NCBI RefSeq assembly: GCF_004766045.1
Contig: NZ_SPQQ01000004.1
Span: 248,001-312,000 of the forward strand
Direction: 5' to 3'
Origin: Desulfosporosinus fructosivorans
GTDB taxonomy: Bacteria; Bacillota; Desulfitobacteriia; Desulfitobacteriales; Desulfitobacteriaceae
Length of the DNA: 64,000 nt
Position numbers and translations under genes: made by a program. Below are positions 1 to 7,834 of this stretch, piece after piece. The first letter of the stretch is position 1; every line of letters begins with the position of its first letter. A model generated the notes under the pieces. That model saw only the letters and a list, made by a program, of their open reading frames with translations. It ran no database searches and was not told where the DNA came from.

Positions 1-143
1 ATGACTCCATATGACATTATTTTCTGCATGTCCTCGACCTTCTCAACTTGAGCTTCAATACCCAACTGAGCAATACCCTCTTTAGTTACCTTTTCTAACT
101 TTGCACAATTTGAACAACCAGAACCTAAAATTTTAATTTCCAT
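1..143 (-). CDS. Thioredoxin-like small redox protein (3' end outside window)
   Basis: This gene starts with ATG at 143 and runs off the left edge, so only its first 47 codons are visible. The N-terminus reads MEIKILGSGCSNC, with a CxxC pair at residues 10 and 13 after one beta strand. That is the layout of the small redox-active disulfide proteins of the thioredoxin_3 group, which are often encoded beside ArsR regulators and permeases. The start has an AAAGG ribosome site. It lies 57 bp downstream of the ArsR gene on the same strand and is probably its operon partner. Redox or metal(loid)-handling is an inference from the family; the partner protein would lie outside the window. Confidence 0.8.
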   Translation of the reverse strand, partial: MEIKILGSGCSNCAKLEKVTKEGIAQLGIEAQVEKVEDMQKIMSYGV

Positions 144-199
144 AGTCCCAACCTTTCTTTACAATTATCTTGCGATAAAGGAATGGCATTTCTAATCAA

Positions 200-532
200 C
201 TAACGTTCGGTAAAATGCCTCATCAACGCTTCCCCTTCTTTAAATTGCTGGGCAAGAATCTTCGCGACATTCTCTAAAATCGTCAACGCTTCAGGGTATT
301 TGATGCGATACATAACTTTCAAGCCCACTTTAGTTGATGTAATAATTTGTTGTTTGCGCAAGATACTTAAGTGTTGCGATAAATTTGACTGCTCGACTCC
401 CAAATCTTCGATCAGCTCACAAACACAGACTTCCTCGTTGTTCTTTGCCAGTCGTTCGACAATACGTACCCGAGTAGGGTGCGCTAAGGCCTTAAAAAAA
501 TCGCTCTTCAGGGCCACGATCTGTTCTTCCAT
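200..532 (-). CDS. ArsR/SmtB-family metalloregulator
   Basis: A 110-residue winged-helix repressor of the ArsR/SmtB family. An EVCVCEL motif at residues 34-40 places Cys36 and Cys38 at the start of the recognition region, the position where ArsR proteins bind As(III) or Sb(III). A helix-turn-helix follows (about residues 40-65), then the wing. The family represses its own operon until a metal(loid) removes it from DNA. It is the first gene of a leftward unit with the CxxC protein. The ATG is preceded by AGAGGGG. The exact inducer cannot be told from sequence; arsenic is the best guess because of the CVC motif. Confidence 0.88.
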   Translation of the reverse strand: MEEQIVALKSDFFKALAHPTRVRIVERLAKNNEEVCVCELIEDLGVEQSNLSQHLSILRKQQIITSTKVGLKVMYRIKYPEALTILENVAKILAQQFKEGEALMRHFTER

Positions 533-574
533 ATAAACCCCTCTAATCCTCTTTACATTAATCTGCCTGTGAGG

Positions 575-600
575 TTACTAATTAATAATATTATAATATA
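575..600 (-). promoter_or_regulatory. Promoter/operator candidate for the arsR operon
   Basis: Read on the minus strand this stretch contains TATAAT inside an AT-only run with the self-complementary core ATAATATTAT. It lies 45-65 bp upstream of the ArsR start. An imperfect palindrome overlapping the -10 element is where an ArsR repressor would be expected to bind. No good -35 element was identified. Confidence 0.4.
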
Positions 601-1035
601 CATTCGGCTCCAAATACAACTACTTGTGTGGCAACTGGAGGTTAAAGTCTCGCCCTAAAGCCTAAACATGGTCCAGCAGATTAATAATACGCAGGGACAT
701 GGGTATAACATCCAACTTTAGTACTGGATAATAATAATTGACCTTTTCACCATAGACATTATAACAACTTTAAGCTTAGTGCTCTTCTCAGCCCAAAGAT
801 TAGGACACGATATAGCAATTCTTAAAACTATTTATCAGCATCTTTGTGTGGAATCTCGATTTAATAAATCGACAATTTATTAGCGTATCTCTGATTTTAT
901 TATGACCCAGGCGCTTAAATCTTCCTTTTATGTTAAATTATTTATTTAGACTATTTATTTTACAAAATACCCGATATAATTATATAAATCAAATTATTCG
1001 AATATTTAAAATACAAGTAAGGAAGGAGATCACCA
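601..1035. other. Intergenic region between divergent arsR and cheW genes
   Basis: 435 bp with no convincing gene on either strand. It holds a small inverted repeat around TCGATTT/AAATCGA near 857-873 and, close to the right end, the candidate cheW promoter. The ribosome site AAGGAGAT ends 5 bp before the cheW ATG. Confidence 0.6.
959..988 (+). promoter_or_regulatory. Candidate promoter of the cheW/MCP pair
   Basis: A TTTACA hexamer (959-964) and TATAAA (983-988) are separated by 18 bp, fitting a vegetative promoter. The overlapping CCCGATAT (970-977) matches seven of eight bases of the flagellar sigma-D -10 element (GCCGATAT), which would suit a chemotaxis gene. However, no TAAA -35 box sits at the expected distance, so the sigma-D reading is weak. 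Confidence 0.35.
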
Positions 1036-1515
1036 ATGGATGAAATGAAACAATTTATTCAATTTAAACTGGGTATACTCGATTATGCAGTGGAAATGAG
1101 TAGCGTTCGAGAGATCCTCAAACCTGTGAAGGTCACACAACTTTTGGGTGCACCCGCCTACATTCAGGGCATTGCTAAAGTTCGTGACGGAGTTGTTACT
1201 ATTGTGGATTTGAGGAAAAAGTTCAATATTGCACCAACCGACGAAGGCGAACCCCGAATCATGATTTTCGAATCAAACTTAGACACCGAAAGAATTGGAC
1301 TTTGGGTAGATGATGTGGTTGAAATTCAAGAAAGTAATTCTATTGAGCAAGCCCCGAGTATCATACACAAGGGCATTATTAAGGAAATTCTAAAATTAGA
1401 CAACGCTATTATTCCAGTACTGGATATTGAAAAGCTATTTTCCAGTGATATTATAAATTGGTTAGGTTCCGATATCGAATTAAACGCTAATTCAACTTTA
1501 GCTCAAGAATTTTAA
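1036..1515 (+). CDS. cheW: CheW-like chemotaxis coupling protein
   Basis: A 159-residue protein with a single CheW domain. Typical features are the opening FIQFKLGILDYAVEMSSVREI, the glycine-rich turn in LLGAPAYIQGIAKVRDG, and VTIVDLRKKF. CheW proteins link methyl-accepting receptors to the CheA kinase at the cytoplasmic side of the membrane. The next gene, 18 bp downstream, encodes a soluble receptor-like signalling protein, so the two probably form a small signalling unit. No CheA or flagellar genes are nearby, so it may couple to a distant array or to a non-motility pathway. The start has an AAGGAGAT ribosome site. Confidence 0.85.
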   Translation: MDEMKQFIQFKLGILDYAVEMSSVREILKPVKVTQLLGAPAYIQGIAKVRDGVVTIVDLRKKFNIAPTDEGEPRIMIFESNLDTERIGLWVDDVVEIQESNSIEQAPSIIHKGIIKEILKLDNAIIPVLDIEKLFSSDIINWLGSDIELNANSTLAQEF

Positions 1516-1533
1516 TCCTTGGAGGTAATGATT

Positions 1534-2349
1534 ATGATAGAAGATTATATACAATTGGTCGATGTGATTTTTGACACAGATTTTGAGAAAACATCTGTCT
1601 TCTTATTTGACCTTGAGAAGTATATTTATGTAAGAATGGGTTCCGTCATTAAACTTCCCCTAGATGTTGGAACCATATTACCAGCCACGTCAACGTCTTT
1701 GGAATGTCTTCAAACCGGTAATAAGGTTCAGCGAATGGTTGGTGCGGAGATATTAGGGATTTCTTACACTGGAGTGGCTTATCCAATTAGAGAAAACGGA
1801 GTCATCATCGGTGGAATCGCTGTCACAGGTTCAACTGAGAGGGAAAGCTCACTTCGGAAATTGCCCTCGTTATCAAAAAATCTCTCCGAGTCCTTGCAAC
1901 AGGTCGCAGCCGCTATTGAAAATATTGCTGCCTCAGCTCAAGCACTTGCTGACGGTGGGCAAGCGCTCACTATACAATCACAAGAAGTAAACGACAAGGC
2001 ATTTGCAATGGGAGAAGTCGTTGAATATATCAATTCAGTTGCAAGTGATACGAAGGTTCTTGGTCTCAACGCGTCCATCGAGGCGGCTAGAGCCGGCGAA
2101 GTTGGACGAGGGTTTGCTGTAGTAGCCACAGAAATTCGAACGATGGCAATATCTAGTGCCACCTCTGCGAAAGATATCCGCAAAATCATCGGTGGTATTC
2201 AAGGTCTAGTTGGTAAAATGACTATAGAATTAGAAAAAGTAGGTGGTAACACCCAGGAAGTCTCTGCAGCAGTTGAGGAAATCGGAGCAACCATTGAAAC
2301 CCTTGCAGAGTCTGCAATAGAACTAGCAGCGTTAGTTGAGAATATTTAA
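1534..2349 (+). CDS. Soluble methyl-accepting chemotaxis-like protein
   Basis: A 271-residue protein without membrane segments. The N-terminal part (residues 1-105) resembles a small ligand-binding or PAS-like sensor. The C-terminal part is a shortened MCP coiled-coil hairpin whose conserved tip is LNASIEAARAGEVGRGFAVV (about residues 177-196), where CheW and CheA dock. Downstream helices are short, so methylation helices may be incomplete. A TTG at 1519 would add five residues, but GGAGG at 1521-1525 lies 8 bp before the ATG at 1534, which I take as the start. With cheW just upstream, it is likely a cytoplasmic sensor feeding a chemotaxis-type kinase. The ligand is unknown. Confidence 0.8.
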   Translation: MIEDYIQLVDVIFDTDFEKTSVFLFDLEKYIYVRMGSVIKLPLDVGTILPATSTSLECLQTGNKVQRMVGAEILGISYTGVAYPIRENGVIIGGIAVTGSTERESSLRKLPSLSKNLSESLQQVAAAIENIAASAQALADGGQALTIQSQEVNDKAFAMGEVVEYINSVASDTKVLGLNASIEAARAGEVGRGFAVVATEIRTMAISSATSAKDIRKIIGGIQGLVGKMTIELEKVGGNTQEVSAAVEEIGATIETLAESAIELAALVENI

Positions 2350-2358
2350 AAAAATAAT

Positions 2359-2622
2359 TTACATTCCCGAAAAGAGAGCATTCCCTTTTGCCTTTGAAAT
2401 ATATTCACTTGACTTTGCAGCTTTTCCTTCAATGGCAAAATATTGTAACAGGTTACGCTTAACTGGCCTGGTTAAATCGGAAATATAACTTTCGCTGGCA
2501 TCATGCAGAAGGCAGCCGAGTTGTACCCGTTCGGAATACCCACGTTTTTTAGCCTCGTTATAGCAATGAATCGAGTGTTGGGCAACTGAGTAAAAAGGCC
2601 AGATTCCTCCACAATACTAACA
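2359..2622 (-). pseudogene. Remnant of an HD-domain phosphohydrolase
   Basis: Reverse-strand translation of this otherwise empty stretch gives an open fragment containing FYSVAQHSIHCYNEAKKRGY, LLHDASESYISDLTRPVKRN and LLQYFAIE. This is the H...HD metal-binding core of HD-family hydrolases that act on nucleotides. There is no start codon or ribosome site. The reading frame shifts near the expected EEKLQS segment, where one extra G gives GKAAKS instead, and the protein then ends early. The gene is therefore a decayed fragment. The family assignment rests on the HS..HD and ISDLTRPVK motifs. Confidence 0.65.
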
Positions 2623-2631
2623 ATACTAAGC

Positions 2632-2658
2632 AAAAAAAAAGACGCTTACTAAAGCGTC
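2632..2658 (-). terminator. Intrinsic terminator facing left
   Basis: On the minus strand GACGCT and AGCGTC form a short stem followed by nine T residues. No minus-strand gene lies immediately upstream, only the long palindrome at 2674-2727, so this may end an unrecognised RNA or be left over from a lost gene. Confidence 0.6.
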
Positions 2659-2673
2659 AAATCATAGTTATAC

Positions 2674-2727
2674 ATCCAAGCCTGTCCCAGAAACGAATAC
2701 GTATTCGTTTCTGGGACAGGCTTGGAT
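2674..2727. repeat. 54-bp perfect palindrome without loop
   Basis: Two 27-base arms meeting at 2700/2701 are exact reverse complements with no spacer: the left arm begins ATCCAAGCCTGTCCCAG and the right arm ends CTGGGACAGGCTTGGAT. The CTGTCCCAG core resembles GGGAC-rich repetitive extragenic palindromes. It lies between a decayed gene and the small membrane-protein gene. The function is unknown. Confidence 0.9.
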
Positions 2728-2854
2728 AGAAAAAGGCCCAGTATCTACATTATATGGAATTAAGCATCAAATTTTCCAACACATAGAGTAAGTCTGGAAT
2801 AATTGAAAAATTAAAGTGCATAATAATTTAAATACTTTAAGGAGGCTGAACCAA

Positions 2855-3175
2855 ATGGAAATAGATATAAAAAAAGACCGCTTAGTTGCTGGAGGTATAG
2901 CGGGTGTTTTAGGTGCTTTTAGCAATGTTATTCTAGGTTATATATTTAAATCGTTAGGTTGGTCCGACCGATCCTTTTATGACTATTCGACAACATTGTT
3001 TGGCGGGTTTGTCATGTGGATGTTATTAACATCACTCGGAACAATGTATAACATTCCTCTTTTCAGCGATACTCCTCTTGACGTTGCTTATACAACTCTA
3101 TTTACTGCTTTAGTTTATGGCATTGTGATTGCTTGGGCTTTAAGGACTATTGAAACAAAAAGTAAGTTATTATGA
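2855..3175 (+). CDS. Small membrane protein of unknown function
   Basis: A 106-residue protein with three to four predicted membrane segments: about residues 10-32 (LVAGGIAGVLGAFSNVILGY), 45-65, and 80-100 (VAYTTLFTALVYGIVIAWAL). The chosen ATG at 2855 follows AAGGAGG by 9 bp; the frame is open upstream but has no ribosome site there. It has no motif I recognise. It stands alone, with the palindrome upstream and no partner downstream. Confidence 0.65.
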   Translation: MEIDIKKDRLVAGGIAGVLGAFSNVILGYIFKSLGWSDRSFYDYSTTLFGGFVMWMLLTSLGTMYNIPLFSDTPLDVAYTTLFTALVYGIVIAWALRTIETKSKLL

Positions 3176-3411
3176 TAGTCATGCAAAATGTTCTTTTATT
3201 AGACCTATAAATTTAATTGCAAGCATTCACATTAATGCACACTATTATCGTCTCAACGTGCCCTGTCACCCCAAAAGAGCTATATTTTTATATAGTCATT
3301 TTGCCGTGACCACGGTGACTTGTCTCTGACTCTGAGGTATACTTTACCCATGCGAGGGGCTACAATCATGGAGTAGATGTCTTACTATCATCTTCTTTGG
3401 TTTGTTTTTAT
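3176..3411. other. Intergenic region, no gene seen
   Basis: Short AT-rich stretch between the small membrane-protein gene and the terminator of the fibronectin-domain gene. I see no coding potential, tRNA or clear regulatory motif. Confidence 0.5.
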
Positions 3412-3458
3412 GAAAAAAGAACCTCCGAAACTCAATAATTTTTAGTTTCGGAGGTTTC
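3412..3458 (-). terminator. Terminator of the fibronectin-domain gene
   Basis: Minus-strand stem AACCTCCGAAACT / AGTTTCGGAGGTT (arms at 3444-3456 and 3420-3432) followed by CTTTTTTC. It lies 29 bp beyond the stop codon of the leftward gene at 3487-4569. Confidence 0.85.
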
Positions 3459-3486
3459 CGCATTCCATTTATAGTATTTATTCTTA

Positions 3487-4030
3487 CTAGTCTTCAGTAG
3501 TTGCATGAACTACTGATGAATATGCGCTTGTTCCAGAACTGTTTACAGCCTTTACTTTATAATAATAGGTTGTATCATCGGACAAATCATCATCGGTATA
3601 ACTTGTGGTTGTAACGGTATCAACTTTGGTGTAAGTTCCGAAAGAAGAAGTCGCTCTGTAAATATAATAGGATGTTGCATCACTAACAGAATCCCAGTCT
3701 AGGTATATTTCGCTGGAACTTTCAGCTATAGCAGTAAGATCATCCGGTATGGACAGTTCATCAAACTCATCAGAAGTTGTTGCATGAACTATAGATGAGT
3801 AATCGCTTGCTCCAGAACTATTAACAGCCTTTACTTTATAATAGTAGGTTGTATCATCGGACAAATCATCATCAGTATAACTTGTGGTTGTAACGGTATC
3901 AACTATGGTGTAAGTTCCGAAAGAAGAAGTTGCTCTATAAATATAATAGGATGTTGCATCACTAACAGAATTCCAGTCTAGGTATATTTCGCTGGAACTT
4001 TCAGCTATAGCGTTAAAGTCAGTTGGCGCA
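3487..4030. repeat. Tandem duplication encoding two FnIII domains
   Basis: Two segments of about 270 bp, near 3500-3755 and 3765-4020, are almost identical at DNA level and encode the two fibronectin domains. The near-identity points to a recent duplication or to gene conversion. Confidence 0.75.
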
Positions 4031-4569
4031 GACAGAGAAATGTTAGATGTGCCTTCAACGAGTTGGGTTAGGCGTTCAGTTAATTTACTTTTCATTTCTG
4101 TGGCTTGAGCTTCGGTAATAGTACCAGCGGTAACTGCATCATCAATAGCATCACCTAAAAGTGCCTCAAGATCTGACAACAGAGTGCTTTCACTAACACC
4201 GCGACTTTCAGCAATTTCAACCAAGGTATTGCCAGCTTGTAACTCATCAATAACGGTTTGTTCATCGACACCTAGAATACTTGCAACTTGGGAAATAATG
4301 TGAAATTGAAATACCGATTGTCGGTGCACCTGTTGTCCAACTCGTTGACCAGGCTTTTGATCCTGTTGTCCAACTCGCTGACCAGGCTTTTGATCCTGTT
4401 GTCCAACTCGCTGACCAGGCTTTTGATCCTGTTGTCCAACTCGCTGACCAGGCTTTTGATTAGCTTGCATGGAAGCAGCATTTGCTACTGGAACATTTGA
4501 GAGTATACCCCCAGCAAGTAAACATCCTACAGCTAAACTGACTAACGTTTTTTTTCTGAGTTTGGACAT
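3487..4569 (-). CDS. Secreted fibronectin type III repeat protein
   Basis: A 360-residue exported protein. Residues 1-31 form a signal peptide (KKTLVSLAVGCLLAGGILSN then VANAA). Residues 37-80 are four copies of the 11-residue unit QDQKPGQRVGQ. A helical segment (about 85-170) contains GVDEQTVIDELQAGNTL and GVSESTLLSDLEALLG, resembling the repeats of surface proteins with LysM-like or DUF-type helical units. Two nearly identical fibronectin III domains follow (about 180-265 and 275-358). The architecture suggests a cell-surface or matrix protein that binds carbohydrate or protein. It is a single-gene unit with an AAGGGGAGG ribosome site and its own terminator. Confidence 0.8.
   Translation of the reverse strand: MSKLRKKTLVSLAVGCLLAGGILSNVPVANAASMQANQKPGQRVGQQDQKPGQRVGQQDQKPGQRVGQQDQKPGQRVGQQVHRQSVFQFHIISQVASILGVDEQTVIDELQAGNTLVEIAESRGVSESTLLSDLEALLGDAIDDAVTAGTITEAQATEMKSKLTERLTQLVEGTSNISLSAPTDFNAIAESSSEIYLDWNSVSDATSYYIYRATSSFGTYTIVDTVTTTSYTDDDLSDDTTYYYKVKAVNSSGASDYSSIVHATTSDEFDELSIPDDLTAIAESSSEIYLDWDSVSDATSYYIYRATSSFGTYTKVDTVTTTSYTDDDLSDDTTYYYKVKAVNSSGTSAYSSVVHATTED
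4322..4465. repeat. Four 33-bp tandem repeats inside the FnIII gene
   Basis: The unit encodes QDQKPGQRVGQ and is repeated about four times with almost no base differences (one C/T change in the leftmost copy). Being a multiple of three, copy number can change without breaking the frame. The repeats also create long open frames on both strands here, which are artefacts. Confidence 0.9.
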
Positions 4570-5256
4570 AATTTATACCTCCCCTTCTAAATTATGGGTT
4601 ATATTAAGTGATACGTATTAATTATTCAGTTTAGGTGGGTGTATAAAAGAAAAATATTCAAAACCCTAAAACCTGTTATTTAAAGATGTACAGACCGAAC
4701 TTTGTCTTATGGGATGGTATGCACATGCTGGCGCTGTCCATACCCCAAGGATTAAACGTGACTCCAATATGAAAAAACCGAAACAAACACCATAGTAAAT
4801 CGACGTAAGAAAGAGAAAAGCGGACTTTAGCACTTCGGATTGTACCAGCGCTAGTTTTCTTTGCCTTTGGTATTGTGGAACAATCGGCCACTGTGATTTT
4901 ACCCCGAACCTTTTATGCTGTTAGAATATCAATAAAGGAATGTGCCCTTGCTTTCAGAAAGCTTAGGCACATAAATCGTGGCATTTGCCGCAATCTACTT
5001 CCCTACGAACGTGAAACAATCCAATCCCCCTCTTGATGAGGGGAGATTGGATGTTTTAGCTACCGTTGTCAGAGAGGACTCCTGTATATACGAGTAACGC
5101 ACCTGAGAATCGACGCTTTCCGATCGATCCGAATTGTTGGGTACAATGTTATTATGCAATATCCATCTTAAACTAGACTGAATCTTACCTGAAAGTTTAC
5201 TGAAGCTCATCTGAATGTTTGCTGAAACCGATCATAGCTAATTAGCTCTCCGCTCA

Positions 5257-5288
5257 CAAAAAAAGCCAGAGTAAATTCTGGCTTTTTC
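5257..5288. terminator. Bidirectional intrinsic terminator
   Basis: AAAAAAAGCCAGA, a six-base loop, then TCTGGCTTTTT: a short stem with A and T tracts on either side, able to stop transcription from both directions. It protects the region left of the tRNA-bounded islet. Confidence 0.75.
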
Positions 5289-5418
5289 TTAACCCAATTG
5301 TTACCTACTTTTTAAATCACACCGAATAATCCAGTTTAGTCATCATCTAACTTCATCATGGTCAAAACCCATGGTTAAATCAAATTTTGACAAAAAAAAA
5401 GCCCCGGAAGGCCTGATT

Positions 5419-5470
5419 TTACTGGTCGGAGCGGCGAGATTCGAACTCACGGCCTCTACCACCCCAAGGT
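5419..5470 (-). repeat. Duplicated tRNA-Pro 3' end (distal attachment site)
   Basis: 52 bp identical to 11324-11375, the 3' part of the intact tRNA-Pro(GGG). The copy runs from the CCA end through the T arm, variable loop and anticodon stem-loop, then breaks off at AAGGT and continues with unrelated sequence. It has no 5' half, so it is not a functional tRNA. The A-rich GCCCCGGAAGGCC just to its left is probably the original downstream region of the tRNA. This is the pattern left by a tyrosine-recombinase element inserted in a tRNA gene. Confidence 0.9.
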
Positions 5471-5605
5471 GATTTGTTGCGTTTATCGCAACTATTTAAC
5501 TTTATAGTGTTCATGCATGTTCCATACCCCGTGTATAATGGTAACTTTATTTCGTTATCACAACTATTCGTCACAGAAATAAGTCCTTAAAATGCTTAGT
5601 AATCT

Positions 5606-5645
5606 TTTGGTCGGCATTTTGGTCGGCATTTTGGTCGGCATTTTC
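5606..5645 (+). repeat. Three 12-bp TTTTGGTCGGCA direct repeats at islet left end
   Basis: TTTTGGTCGGCA occurs three times in tandem, 140 bp inside the distal attachment site. A matching array (TTTGGTCGGCA) sits at the other end of the islet. Direct repeats of this size flanking att sites are typical of arm-type integrase binding sites; that reading is an inference. Confidence 0.8.
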
Positions 5646-5766
5646 CTTGGCAAGATGTTTCCCTAACCCCTATTTTGCAAGTGCTTTCCACGCGATAACT
5701 CTCCAGTTATGTAAGGCTAAATGATGTAAATAGTTTTACTCGTTGGTGAATTCATAAGAACAAAAT

Positions 5767-6429
5767 CTAGAGGTGCTCAAGCTTTGTTAACCATTGATCA
5801 AAATGACTACACTGGGATCTGATTGTATCAAGACCAATTTCCATTACAGTTAAACAGCCGTGAAGAGGTTTTTCATATTCGGGAAATATATTTAAGATTC
5901 TTTTCGACGGTGCAGTTAATGGAGAATTATTTATTTCCTCTGGGGATTCAACAGATTGTGCTATTGTACGAATTAAATCCACCTTTTCTTCTGAGTTAGG
6001 AAAAGTATAAGCTATTTTTTCAGGAGTACAAAAAAGAAATGCTTCAAATTCATGCAACATAAGATAAGGAATAAACCTAGTATCATTTATATCCTGTTTC
6101 ATTTGTTCTTCAAGATATTCAACTTGTACATATCCATTTCCAATTGGCAATGAAGAATATCCAGGGGCATCGGTTGGAAAAGCATAAAAATCGAACATGG
6201 TTGTAATAGCATTTATATTTGAATCTCGACTAAGTAGTTGAATATCAGTCTTGATTTTTGTATAACTGTCTACACCACCTCTATATCGCCTACAATTACC
6301 TACTCTTTTAGTACATACCCTTGTAGCATATGGAAAGATGTCATATTGACTAAGGTGGTCAGATAAGATTTCTTTAACAAAGGTTTCCTCAGTTTGCCCC
6401 TCAACTAAAACGGCTAATCTCTTAATCAC
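5767..6429 (-). CDS. DUF4276 protein, Toprim-like partner of the AAA ATPase
   Basis: A 220-residue protein of the DUF4276 type. Visible motifs are LVEGQTEETFVKEIL (Glu10, Glu14, Glu15), TTMFDFYAFPTDAPG (Asp80) and LHEFEAFLF (Glu127, Glu129). This spacing of acidic residues resembles Toprim-type metal-binding nucleases, such as those paired with OLD-like ATPases. The GTG start at 6429 overlaps the ATPase stop codon by one base (TAGTG), so the two are translated in a coupled way and probably form one complex. In the family such pairs are suspected anti-phage systems. Nuclease activity here is inferred, not shown. Cargo of the tRNA-Pro islet. Confidence 0.75.
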   Translation of the reverse strand: MIKRLAVLVEGQTEETFVKEILSDHLSQYDIFPYATRVCTKRVGNCRRYRGGVDSYTKIKTDIQLLSRDSNINAITTMFDFYAFPTDAPGYSSLPIGNGYVQVEYLEEQMKQDINDTRFIPYLMLHEFEAFLFCTPEKIAYTFPNSEEKVDLIRTIAQSVESPEEINNSPLTAPSKRILNIFPEYEKPLHGCLTVMEIGLDTIRSQCSHFDQWLTKLEHL

Positions 6430-7520
6430 TATGGTCTACCTCCAAGGACATTCTTTTCCCAGAGTTCTCCTAAGGAGTATGCTTCCAGCCAGTCTTGGAA
6501 TTCTTCAGAGGTAGGCCTTTTTAAAACTGATTGATCATTCTTATAATCCACTACGATTAAATCCTCTGGCTCTAATTGATCTACTAATAAAAGCGATTGG
6601 GTTGAAGCAATTATTTGAGTTTTCTTAGATACACTCTTAAATAGTGACCCTATAATATTAATAGCATAAGGGTGCAAGCCTAGCTCTGGCTCGTCAATTA
6701 GAATACAAGAAGGAAGATCAGGCTGTAATAACAATGTGGCAATACAAATAGTTCTGATTGTACCATCTGAGAGCTGACTAATATCAAAATAATTATCAGA
6801 TTCTTTATGTTTCCATTCAAGTCGAATAATATCTGAATTCAATTTTGCAGGCTCCAAAATAAAGTCTTCAATAAATGGAGCTATCAATTGTACAGTTTTT
6901 AGGATATAGGAATAATATTCAAAATGATTTAGTTTTAGTAGATAGAGAAAAGCTGCTAAATTAGACGCGTCAGGTCTAAGAATCCGATTATCATTGATGT
7001 CACAATTTCCTTTAATCTTGGATGATTCACTAGTATCATGAAAATGATATACACGCCAACTTTTAAGAGAATCTAAAACTTGGTCGGCTACAGAGTAGCC
7101 TTGTTTATTTTTAGATGCACTTATTAAAGAAGTTTCTTTGTGTCCTGAGCCGAGATAGTTCTCCCAAGGCTTTGGATAGTTGTCTTCATGATAAGAGATA
7201 TACTCCTTAGCGAAAAACATTTGATTATTAATAGTAGGTTCTAAAACAAACTCATAGGCGTTCTTACCAAATTCCAAATATGCATCAATTGAATCTGTAT
7301 GTTTTTGACCAAAATATAAAAGAGCATTGGAACCACCAGACTTTGTAACGTAATTCTGTAACCTTTGATTAACCATTTCATTTAGCATTTTAAAGAAAGA
7401 AATAAAGTTAGATTTTCCAGCTCCATTTGGTCCAATAAGTATATTAAGAGAGGAAAGTTTGACATCAGAATGCTTAATTGATTTAAACCCTTTGATTTTA
7501 ATTCTATCTAGTTGCGGCAT
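6429..7520 (-). CDS. AAA/ABC-type ATPase of a two-gene defence-like module
   Basis: A 363-residue ATPase of the AAA_21/OLD-like group. The Walker A motif is GPNGAGKSN (residues 30-38), an ABC-like signature SQLSDGT lies at 248-254, Walker B is CILIDEPELGLHP (272-284), and the distal IIASTQS serves as switch region. Such ATPases form dimers clamped on DNA or sensing foreign proteins, and partner with a nuclease encoded next door. Here the partner is the DUF4276 protein. The ATG has a GAGGTGG ribosome site. Known two-gene systems of this plan (Gabija, PARIS) use different partners, so this pair is not assigned to either. Confidence 0.8.
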   Translation of the reverse strand: MPQLDRIKIKGFKSIKHSDVKLSSLNILIGPNGAGKSNFISFFKMLNEMVNQRLQNYVTKSGGSNALLYFGQKHTDSIDAYLEFGKNAYEFVLEPTINNQMFFAKEYISYHEDNYPKPWENYLGSGHKETSLISASKNKQGYSVADQVLDSLKSWRVYHFHDTSESSKIKGNCDINDNRILRPDASNLAAFLYLLKLNHFEYYSYILKTVQLIAPFIEDFILEPAKLNSDIIRLEWKHKESDNYFDISQLSDGTIRTICIATLLLQPDLPSCILIDEPELGLHPYAINIIGSLFKSVSKKTQIIASTQSLLLVDQLEPEDLIVVDYKNDQSVLKRPTSEEFQDWLEAYSLGELWEKNVLGGRP

Positions 7521-7834
7521 TTTACCACCTCAGTTTTTTAAATACGCGTTTTTCATTAGTAAAGTAAATTCTATTTTTTCACCCTATAATCCTTCTTGGA
7601 AATATAGGTTTTGATTTGTTATAAAGTCAATATTCCATGAAAAAAAATACAAATTAAATTGATTAATGTTTTTGGAACTTATTCAATAAGACTTGCTTAA
7701 GACTAGCTCCATTATATCAATTAGGTTGTTGAAAAACCATCCTCCAAAAACCGTTACTCTTGCCGCAACTGCAAGCTTCTATAAAATCCACCCAGACGTT
7801 CACTCATGTCGTGAGCATCAATGAACAATATGGC
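7521..7834. other. Intergenic region inside the islet
   Basis: AT-rich leader of the ATPase gene plus the region downstream of the ParB-like gene. It must hold the ATPase promoter on the minus strand, but I cannot single out boxes with confidence. No gene seen. Confidence 0.45.

Larger units (their letters stand above)
4570..5766. other. Long intergenic region with hairpins and left edge of a tRNA-bounded islet
   Basis: About 1.2 kb with no supported gene. Hairpins occur at 4940-4972 (ATGTGCC/GGCACAT), 5021-5053 (ATCCAATC/GATTGGAT) and 5257-5288. A minus-strand open frame at 4676-4891 lacks a ribosome site and a recognised family. From 5419 on, the sequence is the displaced tRNA 3' end and then the islet's left end with a GTTGCG/CGCAAC hairpin (5476-5492). 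The 4.6-5.2 kb part may be debris of a mobile element, but I could not identify a transposase. Confidence 0.5.

Noticed and set aside
4322..4465. 33-bp repeats as a CRISPR array
   Set aside because: The units are contiguous without spacers and encode an in-frame protein repeat.
4676..4891. A 71-residue gene on the minus strand
   Set aside because: No ribosome site, no recognisable domain, and located in a region full of hairpins; I could not identify a parent family.
5423..5470. A second tRNA-Pro gene
   Set aside because: Only the 3' part to the anticodon stem is present; there is no D arm or 5' acceptor strand, so it is an attachment remnant.
5767..7520. Assigning the ATPase/DUF4276 pair to Gabija or PARIS
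   Set aside because: The partner is neither a UvrD-like helicase nor the PARIS Toprim protein family, so only a general defence-like label is justified.
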